64,000 bases of DNA from NCBI RefSeq assembly GCF_002368115.1, contig NZ_AP018316.1, positions 3,112,186 to 3,176,185 of the forward strand, given 5' to 3'. A model generated the notes under the pieces. It was not told the origin of the DNA, ran no database searches, and saw only the letters and a list, made by a program, of their open reading frames with translations. This DNA comes from Dolichospermum compactum NIES-806. Lineage in GTDB: Bacteria > Cyanobacteriota > Cyanobacteriia > Cyanobacteriales > Nostocaceae. Made by a program: the position numbers and the translations under genes. Below are positions 26,683 to 36,383 of this stretch, in pieces (the first letter of the stretch is position 1; the number at the start of each line of letters is the position of its first letter).

Positions 26683-28632
26683 CTAATTTCCGGCTGATTT
26701 TTCAGCTAACCAAGCTTGAAACATGAGTATAACCCAGAGATGATGTTGCCAATTGCGATCGCCATTTTGGTGTTCGTCCCACTTTTGCCGAATTGGTTGA
26801 GGATGTAAATACCCTTCTCTTCGCAATCGAGACTCATCCAGCAAATCTTCTGCCCATGCTCGTAAAGGTCCACGCAACCATGCACCAATCGGAATACCAA
26901 AACCCATTTTTGGACGCTCAATTAATTCCCTGGGTACGTACTTATATAAAACCTGTCGTAACAACCATTTACCTTTATTACCACGTATTTTCATGGATAG
27001 GGGGATTTGCCAAGCAAATTCCACAACCCGATGATCTAAAAAAGGTATGCGACCTTCAAGACTCACACCCATAGTGGCACGATCTAATTTTACCAAGATA
27101 TCACCAGGCAAGTAATTGATTAAATCCCAGTACATCATGCGTTCTGTGAAATTCGGTAAACTTGACCCGAAATTGCAGTCACTAACAACTGTGCTGAGTT
27201 CGGAACTACCAATGACAACTTTTTCTGATTCTTTCAGATGGGACACCAAACCAGCATACATAATATCGGGGCTGGAAACTGCTAAAACATCTGCCAACTT
27301 ATGTAATTTATCGCCAAGATTTAATTTTGCTGGCAATATGGCATTTACACCCTCAAAACCTCGATTCCAAGTCTGGGAAGAAACACTAGTTAAAGCTTTT
27401 GCCGTAGAATAACGAACTGTTTGCGGTATCCAGCCCATCTTCTGCCAAATACTCCGGGCTAAAAAATAGCGCTTATATCCAGCAAATAATTCATCACCTC
27501 CATCACCAGAAAGACTGACGGTGACATGATTTCTGGCCAGTTGAGATACTAAAAATGTAGGAACTTGGGAAGGATCGGCAAATGGCTCATCATATAAACT
27601 TGGTAATTTGGGAATTACTCCCATAGTTTCATTTGCGGTTACATAAAGTTCTGTATGGTCTGTACCTAAGTGCCGTGCCACAGATTTAGCATATTCAGCC
27701 TCGTTATAATTTTGTTCGTGAAAACCGATGCTGAAAGTTTTCACAGGTTGCTGACTTTGAGCCTGCATCAAAGCCACAATTGTCGAAGAGTCTATACCAC
27801 CTGATAGAAAAGCACCTAAAGGCACATCTGCCAGCATTCGCATTTTTACTGCATCTTTTAGTAGCACCTCCAGGTGTACTATAGCTTCATTTTCTGAGCC
27901 TGTGAAGAGATAAGCAACACCTGATTCGGCAACTGTTTTTGCAGACCAGTAGGTTACTGGCTGGGGATCAGTTGTTTTCCCATTCCAACTGAGGAGAGTT
28001 GCGGGTGGTAATTTATAGATGCCTTGATAGATTGAATAAGGCTCAGGAATATAGGAAAACCGGAGGAATAAATCCAAAGCATCGCGGTTAATTTCTGGCT
28101 GAAAATCAGGATGGACTTTGAAAGCTTTTAATTCTGAGGCAAATATAAAAGTATGACCGCACCAACCATAATATAGCGGCTTTTCGCCGATGCGATCGCG
28201 CCCCAAATGTAAAACCCGTTCTTGACGATCCCATACAGCAAAAGCAAACATCCCATTGAAACGCTTGGTTGCTTCTAAAACTCCCCATTGACAGAAGCTA
28301 GATAACATGACCTCCGTGTCAGAATCACTGCGAAAGCTATATCCAAGAATTTGTAACTGCTTTCTTAATTCTGGGAAATTATAAACTTCACCATTGAAAA
28401 CAATGACATACCGACCATCAGTAGATATCATCGGTTGATGTCCTTGTGGTGAAAGGTCTACTATAGATAGTCGTCGGTGTCCTAGAGCAATTCCGACCTC
28501 TCCATCAACCCAACTGCCACCATCATCTGGACCACGATGAATTAATAACTTTGACATTTGCTGCACAATTATTGGTAGATAATCTGTGCTGATTTGTCTA
28601 GATATATCCCAAAAACCAGCTATTCCACACAT
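26683..28632 (-). CDS. asnB: Asparagine synthetase-like glutamine amidotransferase (AsnB type)
   Basis: Class II glutamine amidotransferase of 649 residues. Cys2 (MCGIAGF) is the glutaminase nucleophile, with HRGPDDGG (32-39), HRRLSIVDLSPQGHQPM and NGEVYNF in the N-terminal domain. The C-terminal synthetase domain has the ATP-pyrophosphatase loop FLSGGIDSS (276-284), GGDELFAGYKRY and WQHHLWVILMFQAWL. Full-length AsnB makes asparagine, but copies inside polysaccharide loci often amidate uronic acids or other sugars. Given the neighbouring UDP-sugar dehydrogenase, amidation of a uronic acid is a fair inference. It is 224 bp upstream of the dehydrogenase gene, after repeat-rich spacers on both sides. 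Confidence 0.9.
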   Translation of the reverse strand: MCGIAGFWDISRQISTDYLPIIVQQMSKLLIHRGPDDGGSWVDGEVGIALGHRRLSIVDLSPQGHQPMISTDGRYVIVFNGEVYNFPELRKQLQILGYSFRSDSDTEVMLSSFCQWGVLEATKRFNGMFAFAVWDRQERVLHLGRDRIGEKPLYYGWCGHTFIFASELKAFKVHPDFQPEINRDALDLFLRFSYIPEPYSIYQGIYKLPPATLLSWNGKTTDPQPVTYWSAKTVAESGVAYLFTGSENEAIVHLEVLLKDAVKMRMLADVPLGAFLSGGIDSSTIVALMQAQSQQPVKTFSIGFHEQNYNEAEYAKSVARHLGTDHTELYVTANETMGVIPKLPSLYDEPFADPSQVPTFLVSQLARNHVTVSLSGDGGDELFAGYKRYFLARSIWQKMGWIPQTVRYSTAKALTSVSSQTWNRGFEGVNAILPAKLNLGDKLHKLADVLAVSSPDIMYAGLVSHLKESEKVVIGSSELSTVVSDCNFGSSLPNFTERMMYWDLINYLPGDILVKLDRATMGVSLEGRIPFLDHRVVEFAWQIPLSMKIRGNKGKWLLRQVLYKYVPRELIERPKMGFGIPIGAWLRGPLRAWAEDLLDESRLRREGYLHPQPIRQKWDEHQNGDRNWQHHLWVILMFQAWLAEKSAGN

Positions 28633-28855
28633 AAATATTGTTTTAGTTAAATATGCTTTTTACAAAAAAAGGGAACAGAGAATAGGGAACAGATAAAAAA
28701 CACTCATTTGCACCAGTTTAGAGCTTCAGTCAAAAAAGAGATGTTTTTACAAGATGCGTAGCCCGAAAAAAAACAGTGTCATTATTTCCATCTCATGTTC
28801 TACTCAAACATGAGTTTTTTCTGTTAAGAGTTGCCCGTTCCCTGTTCCCTCTGAA

Positions 28856-30052
28856 TTATTTTTGTGCATTCAGCCATATTTCTGTACTTTTTCGTACATA
28901 ACGGTAGAAAGCAATTTGCCTTTCCCGGAGTATTTCATTTCTATACTCTTTAGCTTTCTCTAAGTTACGAGATGACATTCGCGTCATGCGTTCTGGGTTA
29001 GTCACAACTTCCCAAATTTTGCTGGACAAAGCAGCGACATCAGCAGGTGGAACTATATCCTCTGGTGGTAGCAGTTCAGGAATGCCTCCTACCGTAGAAC
29101 CAATACATGGTAATGCCCGTGCCATGGCCTCAATCATTGCTCTGGGTAAACCTTCTTGATGAGATGCTAAGATAAACAGATCCGCCTGATCCAATTCAGT
29201 ACGCACAGCTTGTCCTGAGGATAACTGACCCCGAAAATCTACATAATCTCCTAAATCTAACTTCGCTGCTCGCATTTCCAATTCTTTTCGATGCTTACCA
29301 TCTCCAACAAGAACTAGTTTCAGTTTCAGTCCTTCCTGTACACAATTAGCAACAGCATCAATTAATATATCTGGTGCTTTATAAAGTTGTGCTAATGTCC
29401 CTACAAAGATAATGGTAAAAATCTGACTTTCCTGTTTAGGGGAGCGAGGAACAGATACAAAAGCTTCATCAGGTAAATCTATACTTGAGTAATGTGTTGA
29501 AAAAGCCTGTTTTCCTGGTGGATACCGCTTTTGTAAAGCACTTTCGGTAACATAAGCTGCTCCACAAGCTCCAACACATTGTCGCCGCAATACCTGAGGA
29601 AACCACCAACGGAAAACCGGACGCAAGGGATGCCTAATAGAACCAGGCGCAAAGACATCATAGGGATCACAAACCACTTCTACACCATAGGGATGTTTCG
29701 TAGCTCGTAGTTTCGGTTCAATACACGAAGCAATTGTCGAATCTACTCTAAAAATCACTGCATCTTCTGTGTTTACCGCTTGTTGGGCAGCCCGTTTAAT
29801 CTGAAGAGATCGCCATAAATACTGCGCTGGTCCAATGTAGTAGGGCATAGGAGCAAAAGAAACGCGATCGCCATTGGACTCCCTCCAATCAGACGGCACT
29901 GAGAGGACATCCTGAACACGGGCAACCACCCGCACATGATCAAAAACCTCTAGATACCTCTGCCAAAATGAATATGGAAACTGAGTATGTGTCCAGACAA
30001 TCCCATCTGGTGTCCGATTAAAACGATGTTCAAGTGCAACGACAACTTTCAT
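28856..30052 (-). CDS. Family 4 glycosyltransferase
   Basis: GT4 enzyme of 398 residues for repeat-unit assembly. The N-terminal part (MKVVVALEHRFNRTPDG) lacks the usual glycine-rich acceptor loop but has VEVVCDPYDVFAPGS. The C-terminal domain is typical: FVGTLAQLYKAPDILIDAV, LVGDGKHRKELE, DFRGQLSSGQ, and the E-x7-E segment SHQEGLPRAMIEAMARALPCIGS without a break. It is separated from the next gene (30109) by 56 bp and from AsnB by about 220 bp containing GGGAACA-type repeats. Donor and acceptor are unknown. Confidence 0.88.
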   Translation of the reverse strand: MKVVVALEHRFNRTPDGIVWTHTQFPYSFWQRYLEVFDHVRVVARVQDVLSVPSDWRESNGDRVSFAPMPYYIGPAQYLWRSLQIKRAAQQAVNTEDAVIFRVDSTIASCIEPKLRATKHPYGVEVVCDPYDVFAPGSIRHPLRPVFRWWFPQVLRRQCVGACGAAYVTESALQKRYPPGKQAFSTHYSSIDLPDEAFVSVPRSPKQESQIFTIIFVGTLAQLYKAPDILIDAVANCVQEGLKLKLVLVGDGKHRKELEMRAAKLDLGDYVDFRGQLSSGQAVRTELDQADLFILASHQEGLPRAMIEAMARALPCIGSTVGGIPELLPPEDIVPPADVAALSSKIWEVVTNPERMTRMSSRNLEKAKEYRNEILRERQIAFYRYVRKSTEIWLNAQK

Positions 30053-30108
30053 AAGGATATGTGGTAAGTAGAAAACTCAAGCACAAAGCGGGCTGGAAGT
30101 GTCAATTT

Positions 30109-31278
30109 TTAATTAATACAAGAATTACCTAAAAACATTTTCTCGTAAGTAGACGCAATCACCTGAGCATGAAACTGTTGAGAGCGGCTTTTTCCGTTTT
30201 CAGACAATTTCAGCTTTAATTCTGAATCTGTTGTTAGCAGTCTAATAACAGCTTCTGCTATAGCTTCCACATTTGCCGGAGGTATAAGAATACCATTGAC
30301 ACCATTTTCAATAATTTCCCCTGGACCATAGGGACAATCTGTCGCAATCACGGGAGTGCCACAGGCCATAGCTTCTACAATCACATTTCCAAAACCTTCA
30401 TAGAGAGATGACAGCACAAAAATATCTGCCGCTGCCATATATTTGTATGGGTTACTTTGAAAGCCTAGTAACCGGACACAATCATTTAATCCTAGTTGTT
30501 GAATTTGTTTTTCTAGCATCCCGCGCTGTTTCCCTTCCCCAATAATCCACAAATGTGCTGGTATGACTTGCCGCACCTGTGCTAAAGCATCAATCAAATA
30601 GGGAAAACCTTTTTGATCAGTCAGTCGTCCACAGGCGACAATTAGCGGCACGTTTGCTGGTAAATCTTCCTGATGGATACACTCTGCCGCACCAGTCAAG
30701 ACCCTACTATCCCAGCCAGCGTTATAAATTACATCTAATTTGCTAATTTTTGGACAGATGCTAATTAAATCCTCAGCTACACCCTGAGAAAGGGCAATTA
30801 CCTGATCTGCTTGTGGATAAAGCCTAGGAATTAGTGATAACAGCACAAAGTTAGTAATATGCCAAGAGGGTTGATGCTCAACAGTGGGAGGATTTTGAAC
30901 ACAGAGAACAACCTTTGTACGTTTGGGCAGATCACGAGCAGCTAAAGCTGCGACTACATTGGCGTGATCCATGATTGAGCAGAGAATATCAGGCTTTTCC
31001 TCTTGAATAAGTTGGCGAAGTGGAGCTATTGACCGTATGGTTCGGATAATGCTGGAATTAGTTTTTCCTGTATTTAAAAAATGTAATTTGACACACTTGG
31101 GTAAGTCAGATTCATAAGAACCACCAGACCGAGATAAAGCCAGGGAAAAACGAAACTTTTGAGGATCAAGGTGATTGATGATTCGCAATAAATGCATCTC
31201 TGCACCACCACCACCAAGGGTGGGAACAAAGAATAGTATATGTATTCGAGTATCAAATTTACTTTGTTGTTGGTTCAT
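30109..31278 (-). CDS. Family 4 glycosyltransferase
   Basis: GT4 enzyme of 389 residues. The acceptor-side loop GGGGAEMHLLRIINHL near residue 18 and the nucleotide-sugar site YEGFGNVIVEAMACGTPVIA near 300 are both clear, with VACGRLTDQKGFPYLIDAL between them. It follows the polymerase gene by 6 bp on the same strand, so the two are certainly co-transcribed. It resembles N-acetylgalactosamine/galactose transferases of O-antigen loci, but specificity cannot be assigned from motifs. Confidence 0.9.
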   Translation of the reverse strand: MNQQQSKFDTRIHILFFVPTLGGGGAEMHLLRIINHLDPQKFRFSLALSRSGGSYESDLPKCVKLHFLNTGKTNSSIIRTIRSIAPLRQLIQEEKPDILCSIMDHANVVAALAARDLPKRTKVVLCVQNPPTVEHQPSWHITNFVLLSLIPRLYPQADQVIALSQGVAEDLISICPKISKLDVIYNAGWDSRVLTGAAECIHQEDLPANVPLIVACGRLTDQKGFPYLIDALAQVRQVIPAHLWIIGEGKQRGMLEKQIQQLGLNDCVRLLGFQSNPYKYMAAADIFVLSSLYEGFGNVIVEAMACGTPVIATDCPYGPGEIIENGVNGILIPPANVEAIAEAVIRLLTTDSELKLKLSENGKSRSQQFHAQVIASTYEKMFLGNSCIN

Positions 31279-31284
31279 AGGTTT

Positions 31285-32739
31285 TTATCTACTTTTTGAT
31301 CGAAATGACAACAGTCCAAATCCACGGAAAAGTATGATAATCGAGGTGAGGGAAATAATCCAATTCATTATTCCTGGTCCTGATGGTTGGAGCAGATAGA
31401 GTGTGAGTACATAGGGAACTATCATTAATGGTTCTGTGGCATAATTGCGGAAAGTCCAAACTAGCCATTTATGGAAAAGGCCAAATGCAAAGAAAACTAT
31501 AAATACACCAGGAACACCAAAATTCCAATAGGCTTCAAGAGTAGGTTCAATGGGAATACCTATATCTAAATAAAAAAATGTATTGCCAACAACACCATCT
31601 ACCAATCCAGGCTTCCCTGGCCAAAGTCCCCGGGGAATCAGAATTGTTAGGGCGGCTAAATAAGATCTACCATAGAGAAAATCAACCTGATTAGGTACTA
31701 AAGCTAAAATGGGAATTTCACCACTTCCCTCTCCACTTCGTTCCCCCAATTCATCTGTTGCCAAGCCGAAAATAGATTCTATTGGAGAAGCTTGATTTAA
31801 CGTATTCCAGTTAGTTTCTCCGCTCCAGGTGCTATTTCTAAAATCTCCTAATATACCTAATAGAAACAAGCCAATAACAACAACAGTTAGGATTTGCATG
31901 AAGGCAATTTTGCGATCGCGGATCATAGATACTAGCAACCCAAAAATGATAAAATAAATAACACTTGAACGAGAGCCTCCACTTAAAAAATTAATAACAA
32001 GTGAACTTAATGAACATATCCAGAATAGTCCTTGAAAATGAGCTTTAGGATCTTTTGCTAACCATATTAGGCAGGCAATAGCACCAAATTGAATCAAAAA
32101 TTGCCAGTAGAATTGACCCGCTAGTGTTGCCCGTCGTCCTTGTCCCCAGGAGAGGATGTGTGCAGCAATTCCACCTTGAATTTGCATATAAGCTGCACAG
32201 GCTACGATAGAGAAAATTACTACACACAAAACTTTCAGTTTTAGATGACGAGGTGGCAAAAAGGTTAATTGTAAATTACCAAATCTCAGAGAGAAAAAGA
32301 AACCACAATAGTAACTAACTAGACCAACTATACTAAGAAATACGTTATCAGCTAATAAGAAAGTCAAACTTTCACTATTCCAATTAGGTAGAGCTATATG
32401 TGATTCAAGTCCATTTATATAAATAGGAGTCTTACGTATTTCATGGATCAGAGTTAGAACAATATTGAATATTAAAGGATGAAACCATCCATAGGAAGGT
32501 TGATAAAAAATAACAGGTATGAGTAGGAGTAAAAAATTTACTACCAATCCTAAATTGACCCATTGTAAGGCAACTGTAGACTTTGGGTTAAAATATACTT
32601 GAATAACTACAAAGAGTAAATAAATAACAATGATGGCAATTAGTAGAATTCGGTGAAGCCAGTGCATAGGAACAAAGGGTGATTCATTATTGTATCTATG
32701 ACTGTCAGTTTTTAATTTTGTTAGTGTAGAATTATTCAT
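31285..32739 (-). CDS. Wzy-like repeat-unit polymerase
   Basis: Integral membrane protein of about 484 residues with some ten to twelve hydrophobic segments and a large soluble loop (about 300-400) that includes RSYLAALTILIPRGLWPGKPG. This layout and the position between glycosyltransferases and next to the flippase point to the O-antigen-ligase-like polymerase Wzy, which joins lipid-linked repeats at the periplasmic face. Sequence motifs in this family are weak, so context carries much of the call. I use the ATG at 32739; an upstream GTG at 32748 overlaps the previous stop (GTGA), showing tight coupling with the glycosyltransferase gene before it. Confidence 0.8.
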   Translation of the reverse strand: MNNSTLTKLKTDSHRYNNESPFVPMHWLHRILLIAIIVIYLLFVVIQVYFNPKSTVALQWVNLGLVVNFLLLLIPVIFYQPSYGWFHPLIFNIVLTLIHEIRKTPIYINGLESHIALPNWNSESLTFLLADNVFLSIVGLVSYYCGFFFSLRFGNLQLTFLPPRHLKLKVLCVVIFSIVACAAYMQIQGGIAAHILSWGQGRRATLAGQFYWQFLIQFGAIACLIWLAKDPKAHFQGLFWICSLSSLVINFLSGGSRSSVIYFIIFGLLVSMIRDRKIAFMQILTVVVIGLFLLGILGDFRNSTWSGETNWNTLNQASPIESIFGLATDELGERSGEGSGEIPILALVPNQVDFLYGRSYLAALTILIPRGLWPGKPGLVDGVVGNTFFYLDIGIPIEPTLEAYWNFGVPGVFIVFFAFGLFHKWLVWTFRNYATEPLMIVPYVLTLYLLQPSGPGIMNWIISLTSIIILFRGFGLLSFRSKSR

Positions 32740-32744
32740 TTTTA

Positions 32745-33968
32745 TCACTCATTTATTTTCTTATTAACATGAAGCTGTTTGTAAGTTTCAATGAGTTTAT
32801 CTACACCCATCTCAAAATCAAATATCTTTGCTCGTGTCTTCGCGGCAATTGCCATAGCATGGCGCTCTTCCTCATTGACAACCAGAAAACGTATTGCCAT
32901 TGCCAGACTGAGTGCATCTCCAGCAGGTACGAGTTTACCAGAAACTTCATTTTCTACAACAGTTGGGATTCCACCCACATTAGAAGCAATGATAGGAAGA
33001 CCAGCAGCCATTGCTTCTATAAGAACAGTAGCAAAAGCTTCGTAATAACTGGCTAAGATAAATATATCTGCACTCTGGTATTCTCCAGGAATATGAGTGG
33101 GTGATACTGCACCAGCAAACTCAACCCGGTTACTAACACCAAGCCGTTCTGCCATATCTCGTAAAAACAACTCATAATCAGGAGATCCACTACCAATAAT
33201 GCGAAGACTAACTGGAAGATCGAGCAGATGAGAAATTGCCTCAAGGCAAATTTCAATTCCTTTCAAGGGAATTAAACGAGCAACTGTGAGTAAGACAATT
33301 GGTTTTAGGTGAGGGACTGATTCAATGACTCCTTGTTGATAATCCGCAGATTTACGGGCTGCGGCAATTGCTTCAAAAGGTTGCAATTTAGTAAAATTTG
33401 GCAGGAGTAATATCTTATTATTAGAAATAGAAAAATGCTGCACAAGGCGGTTTTGATAAAGTGGTGTAGTCGCCCAAATGCAATCATAAACTGAGAATAA
33501 AAACCCTTGGAGTAACTCCAGTACAAAAGTATATAACTGTTGAGGTAGATTCTTAGCAGAAACGTTAATCATTTTATCTTGATTAATTATATCCCAAACT
33601 AAGTCTGAACTATACTTTACAATTGATGGAATTCGATGACAACGAGCCAAAATACCAGTCATTATCGTTAAATTGAAACTCATAGTTTGCATATGTAAAA
33701 CAGTCGGTTTGAAATCGCCAATAATACGATTCATTTCATAATAAATTCGGGCATTACGCACTATTTTATCTAGCCAATTCTGACGGGGACTTTCATCAAT
33801 AAAGGTTATGGGTATGCCATCAATTATACCACTCGAATTTGGATTACCATAAGTAATAATATGTACATCAATATTTCGAGCTATCAAGTTCCGGGCAATA
33901 TGTTGAGTTTGCGCTGATGGACCGCCTATTTTAGGGGGATATACACCAGAAACCAATAATATCTTCAT
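32745..33968 (-). CDS. Family 4 glycosyltransferase
   Basis: GT4 enzyme of about 407 residues: MKILLVSGVYPPKIGGPSAQ at the N-terminus (acceptor loop), VLLTVARLIPLKGIEICLEAI, and YYEAFATVLIEAMAAGLPIIAS with the E-x7-E pair. Three in-frame ATGs lie at 33977, 33974 and 33968; AGGAGG is 10 bp before the last, which also gives the usual N-terminus, so I chose it. Its stop overlaps the possible GTG of the polymerase gene. The flippase gene ends about 40 bp upstream. Confidence 0.9.
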   Translation of the reverse strand: MKILLVSGVYPPKIGGPSAQTQHIARNLIARNIDVHIITYGNPNSSGIIDGIPITFIDESPRQNWLDKIVRNARIYYEMNRIIGDFKPTVLHMQTMSFNLTIMTGILARCHRIPSIVKYSSDLVWDIINQDKMINVSAKNLPQQLYTFVLELLQGFLFSVYDCIWATTPLYQNRLVQHFSISNNKILLLPNFTKLQPFEAIAAARKSADYQQGVIESVPHLKPIVLLTVARLIPLKGIEICLEAISHLLDLPVSLRIIGSGSPDYELFLRDMAERLGVSNRVEFAGAVSPTHIPGEYQSADIFILASYYEAFATVLIEAMAAGLPIIASNVGGIPTVVENEVSGKLVPAGDALSLAMAIRFLVVNEEERHAMAIAAKTRAKIFDFEMGVDKLIETYKQLHVNKKINE

Positions 33969-34007
33969 TTTCATCATGCCTCCTAATTTATTTTGTTTAT
34001 AAACTCT

Positions 34008-35375
34008 TTAATTTCGCTGGAGTAAAGTTAGCAATCTCAGCGGTAGGAATAAAGCCTTAGTTGTCAGTATTGCGTTTTCTCTAGTTTTTTCCCAAAAAAG
34101 AAAGCAAAAATAATTTGCAATCGATGCAGAGATCAAAGTTGCAATTGCTGCTCCAATCCCTTGGTAAAGCGGGATTAGGAGAAGATTGAGCATAATGTTT
34201 GCACATAATCCTATTAATTTCGCGTACAAATTCAACTTTTGCAATCCCTCTGCAACTATCCAATTACTCATCACTTCTCCTTGAAATGTGAATAGAGAAG
34301 TAAATATATAAACAGAAAGAATAGAACTAGCTAATTGATAATTAGCTCCATACAGTAGGGTGATCAAAAAGCCAGATAAGGGAAGGATTAAAATTATAAT
34401 AGCATAGGAAAGAAGACTAGTTAAATCGTAAATTTTCTGGATTTTTTTTCTGTATACAGATTTGCTCAGGTTTTGAGCCTTAATCATGGTTGGATATAAT
34501 GAAGAACTAATGATAAACGGTAAAAAAGACCAGGCTTCGCAGATAATCACGGCACTGGAATAAATTCCGACTGAACTATTGCCAACCATGTTTCCTAGCA
34601 TCACCTGATCAATTGAGGAATAAATTAAAATAGCTGTAGCTGATAGAAATTGAGGATATGACTCTTGTAGCAAATATTTTATTGATTTAAAATCTGTTCT
34701 CCAATTTCTAATGTTCTCATTATCTATTTGATAGTAAAATATTAATATAAATGAATAAATTATCGCTTCTAAACTAATGATAATTGCAAACAAAAACAGG
34801 GGAGCTTTAACTATAATAAGGACAATTTTTATGATAGTTATAATCACAAAAGCCAAATTACTAGCTAAGACTTGAAATTTGGATTTAACCTGAGACTCAA
34901 ACCAATTTTCAATTGGTTGAAAAGAATTAAATATGAATTTAATAGATACAATTGCCACAAGCAAATGAATATAAAGAGACTGGGGGGATATGAGCCTAAT
35001 AAACATTATTGACAATGTGGCTGCCAGGATTCCTCCAGTTATTTGAACAATAAAAGCTGTCCCTAATATCTTATTCTTAGATTCTGGTTCTCGTACCAGA
35101 TCCCTAGTTATAATCTTGCTCATTTGTGAAGTTGATAGTGGCAGAAAAAAGCTGGAAAAAGCTAAAGCATATTGAAGTGTCCCAAACCTGTCGGGTCCTA
35201 GATAACGTGCTGCTAATGTTCCCACGCAAAGACTTATAAATAGTCTAAAAACTTTTCCCAAGAAAAGCCAGCCTGTATTGTCAATAATTTGACGATTTTC
35301 TGGATGGAAATTTTTGACAAGGTTTATAAATTTGAGTAAGTAAGTCCACACTAATGTTTTCCTTATTTTCATCAT
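34008..35375 (-). CDS. Wzx-type oligosaccharide flippase
   Basis: Polytopic membrane protein of 455 residues with twelve to fourteen predicted hydrophobic helices, member of the MATE-like/MOP polysaccharide transporter family. The N-terminus has NTGWLFLGKVFRLFISLCVGTLAARYLGPDRFGTLQYALAF, a standard Wzx/RfbX opening (conserved cores GTLAARYLGP and FGTLQYA). Helices near residues 255-275 carry SSIDQVMLGNMVG. It moves undecaprenyl-linked repeat units to the periplasm for Wzy. The gene is AT-rich even for this window. It is flanked by a glycosyltransferase gene downstream and the beta-propeller protein upstream. Confidence 0.92.
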   Translation of the reverse strand: MMKIRKTLVWTYLLKFINLVKNFHPENRQIIDNTGWLFLGKVFRLFISLCVGTLAARYLGPDRFGTLQYALAFSSFFLPLSTSQMSKIITRDLVREPESKNKILGTAFIVQITGGILAATLSIMFIRLISPQSLYIHLLVAIVSIKFIFNSFQPIENWFESQVKSKFQVLASNLAFVIITIIKIVLIIVKAPLFLFAIIISLEAIIYSFILIFYYQIDNENIRNWRTDFKSIKYLLQESYPQFLSATAILIYSSIDQVMLGNMVGNSSVGIYSSAVIICEAWSFLPFIISSSLYPTMIKAQNLSKSVYRKKIQKIYDLTSLLSYAIIILILPLSGFLITLLYGANYQLASSILSVYIFTSLFTFQGEVMSNWIVAEGLQKLNLYAKLIGLCANIMLNLLLIPLYQGIGAAIATLISASIANYFCFLFWEKTRENAILTTKALFLPLRLLTLLQRN

Positions 35376-35417
35376 CCATTTTACCTATTTTTGATAAATT
35401 TTTATAAATTATGTGAG

Positions 35418-36335
35418 TCACAAAAAATTATGCCTGCGACTACGGAAGTTCCAAGATATTTGATAACCATCTACACAGGCTATCCATTTATGTTCACCAA
35501 TTTTATGAGGATCTATATTATGCATTCCTGTTTTGTTCCAGCCCCTGCCACTTCCTTTAATAATTGAATTTTCGGTGATTTGTTTTTCTTCATAATTTTT
35601 AGTTGTCAGATCGGTTATTTCAAATGCTCGAACTTGATTCCCATATAAATCTTCATCATCTTGAGTATATCTAATGATTTTGCCATCCGATACTACTACC
35701 CTACCTCCTGGTCTAGCAATATTTTTATTGCCCTTGATAACGGGACTTTTAGGATGTTCAATCCAAGTTCCTAAAAGGTCACTTGCATAGTACAAATATA
35801 AAATATCGCTACTTTTTACTGAAGTTAAAAGCCACCAATAATTCTGGAAGTAAAAAACAGAAGCATCAGAATATTTATCGCCAGACATTAAATCTTTTAC
35901 AAAAATCCATTTTGTAGGAAAATCCACTGCTTTGTATAGGCGAATAGAGTTGACTTCATTACTTTCTGGAATTAGATAGTATTCATTATTCGACTTAAAT
36001 ACATAGGGATAAGATAAGTGAAAATATTCATCAATTACAATTTGTTGATAAGTCCAATCAAAACCATCACTGCTAGTTGCTAAAGCGATATCACCTTTTT
36101 GATCAGCAGCATTCATGACTTCAAAAAACATATACCAAATACCGTTTTCATTTAGCATAAACGGGTCGGCAACAAATTCGGCTGGTACATCTTTAACATC
36201 TTTGGCTGTTAAAACTGGATTTTGTATATTTTCGGGAGAAACAAAATCAACAAGAGATGTACCCACATAAATGCCAATTGACCAATTTTCTTTCCTGTTG
36301 ACAAAGTGTTTGATAATTTTTTTGGCAAAATTCAT
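35418..36335 (-). CDS. Five-bladed beta-propeller protein, GH43-like (unknown role)
   Basis: Protein of about 305 residues starting at the ATG at 36335 (GGAG about 13 bp upstream); the frame to 36368 would need a TTG. It has repeats typical of a GH43/GH62-like propeller: AEFVADPFMLNENGIWYMFFE, GDIALATSSDGFDW, HLSYPYVFKSNNEYYLIPES, YSDASVFYFQNYWWLLTSV and ARPGGRVVVSDGKIIRYTQD, each containing a D-P/S-Y core. There is no signal peptide, so it is probably cytosolic. Related propellers occur fused to or beside glycosyltransferases in lipid and polysaccharide biosynthesis. It could be a glycosidase, a transferase or a structural partner. No motif proves catalysis. Confidence 0.68.
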   Translation of the reverse strand: MNFAKKIIKHFVNRKENWSIGIYVGTSLVDFVSPENIQNPVLTAKDVKDVPAEFVADPFMLNENGIWYMFFEVMNAADQKGDIALATSSDGFDWTYQQIVIDEYFHLSYPYVFKSNNEYYLIPESNEVNSIRLYKAVDFPTKWIFVKDLMSGDKYSDASVFYFQNYWWLLTSVKSSDILYLYYASDLLGTWIEHPKSPVIKGNKNIARPGGRVVVSDGKIIRYTQDDEDLYGNQVRAFEITDLTTKNYEEKQITENSIIKGSGRGWNKTGMHNIDPHKIGEHKWIACVDGYQISWNFRSRRHNFL

Positions 36336-36383
36336 ATCTATTAATCTCCGAATATTCAATGCAAACAATATTTTGATTTAGGG

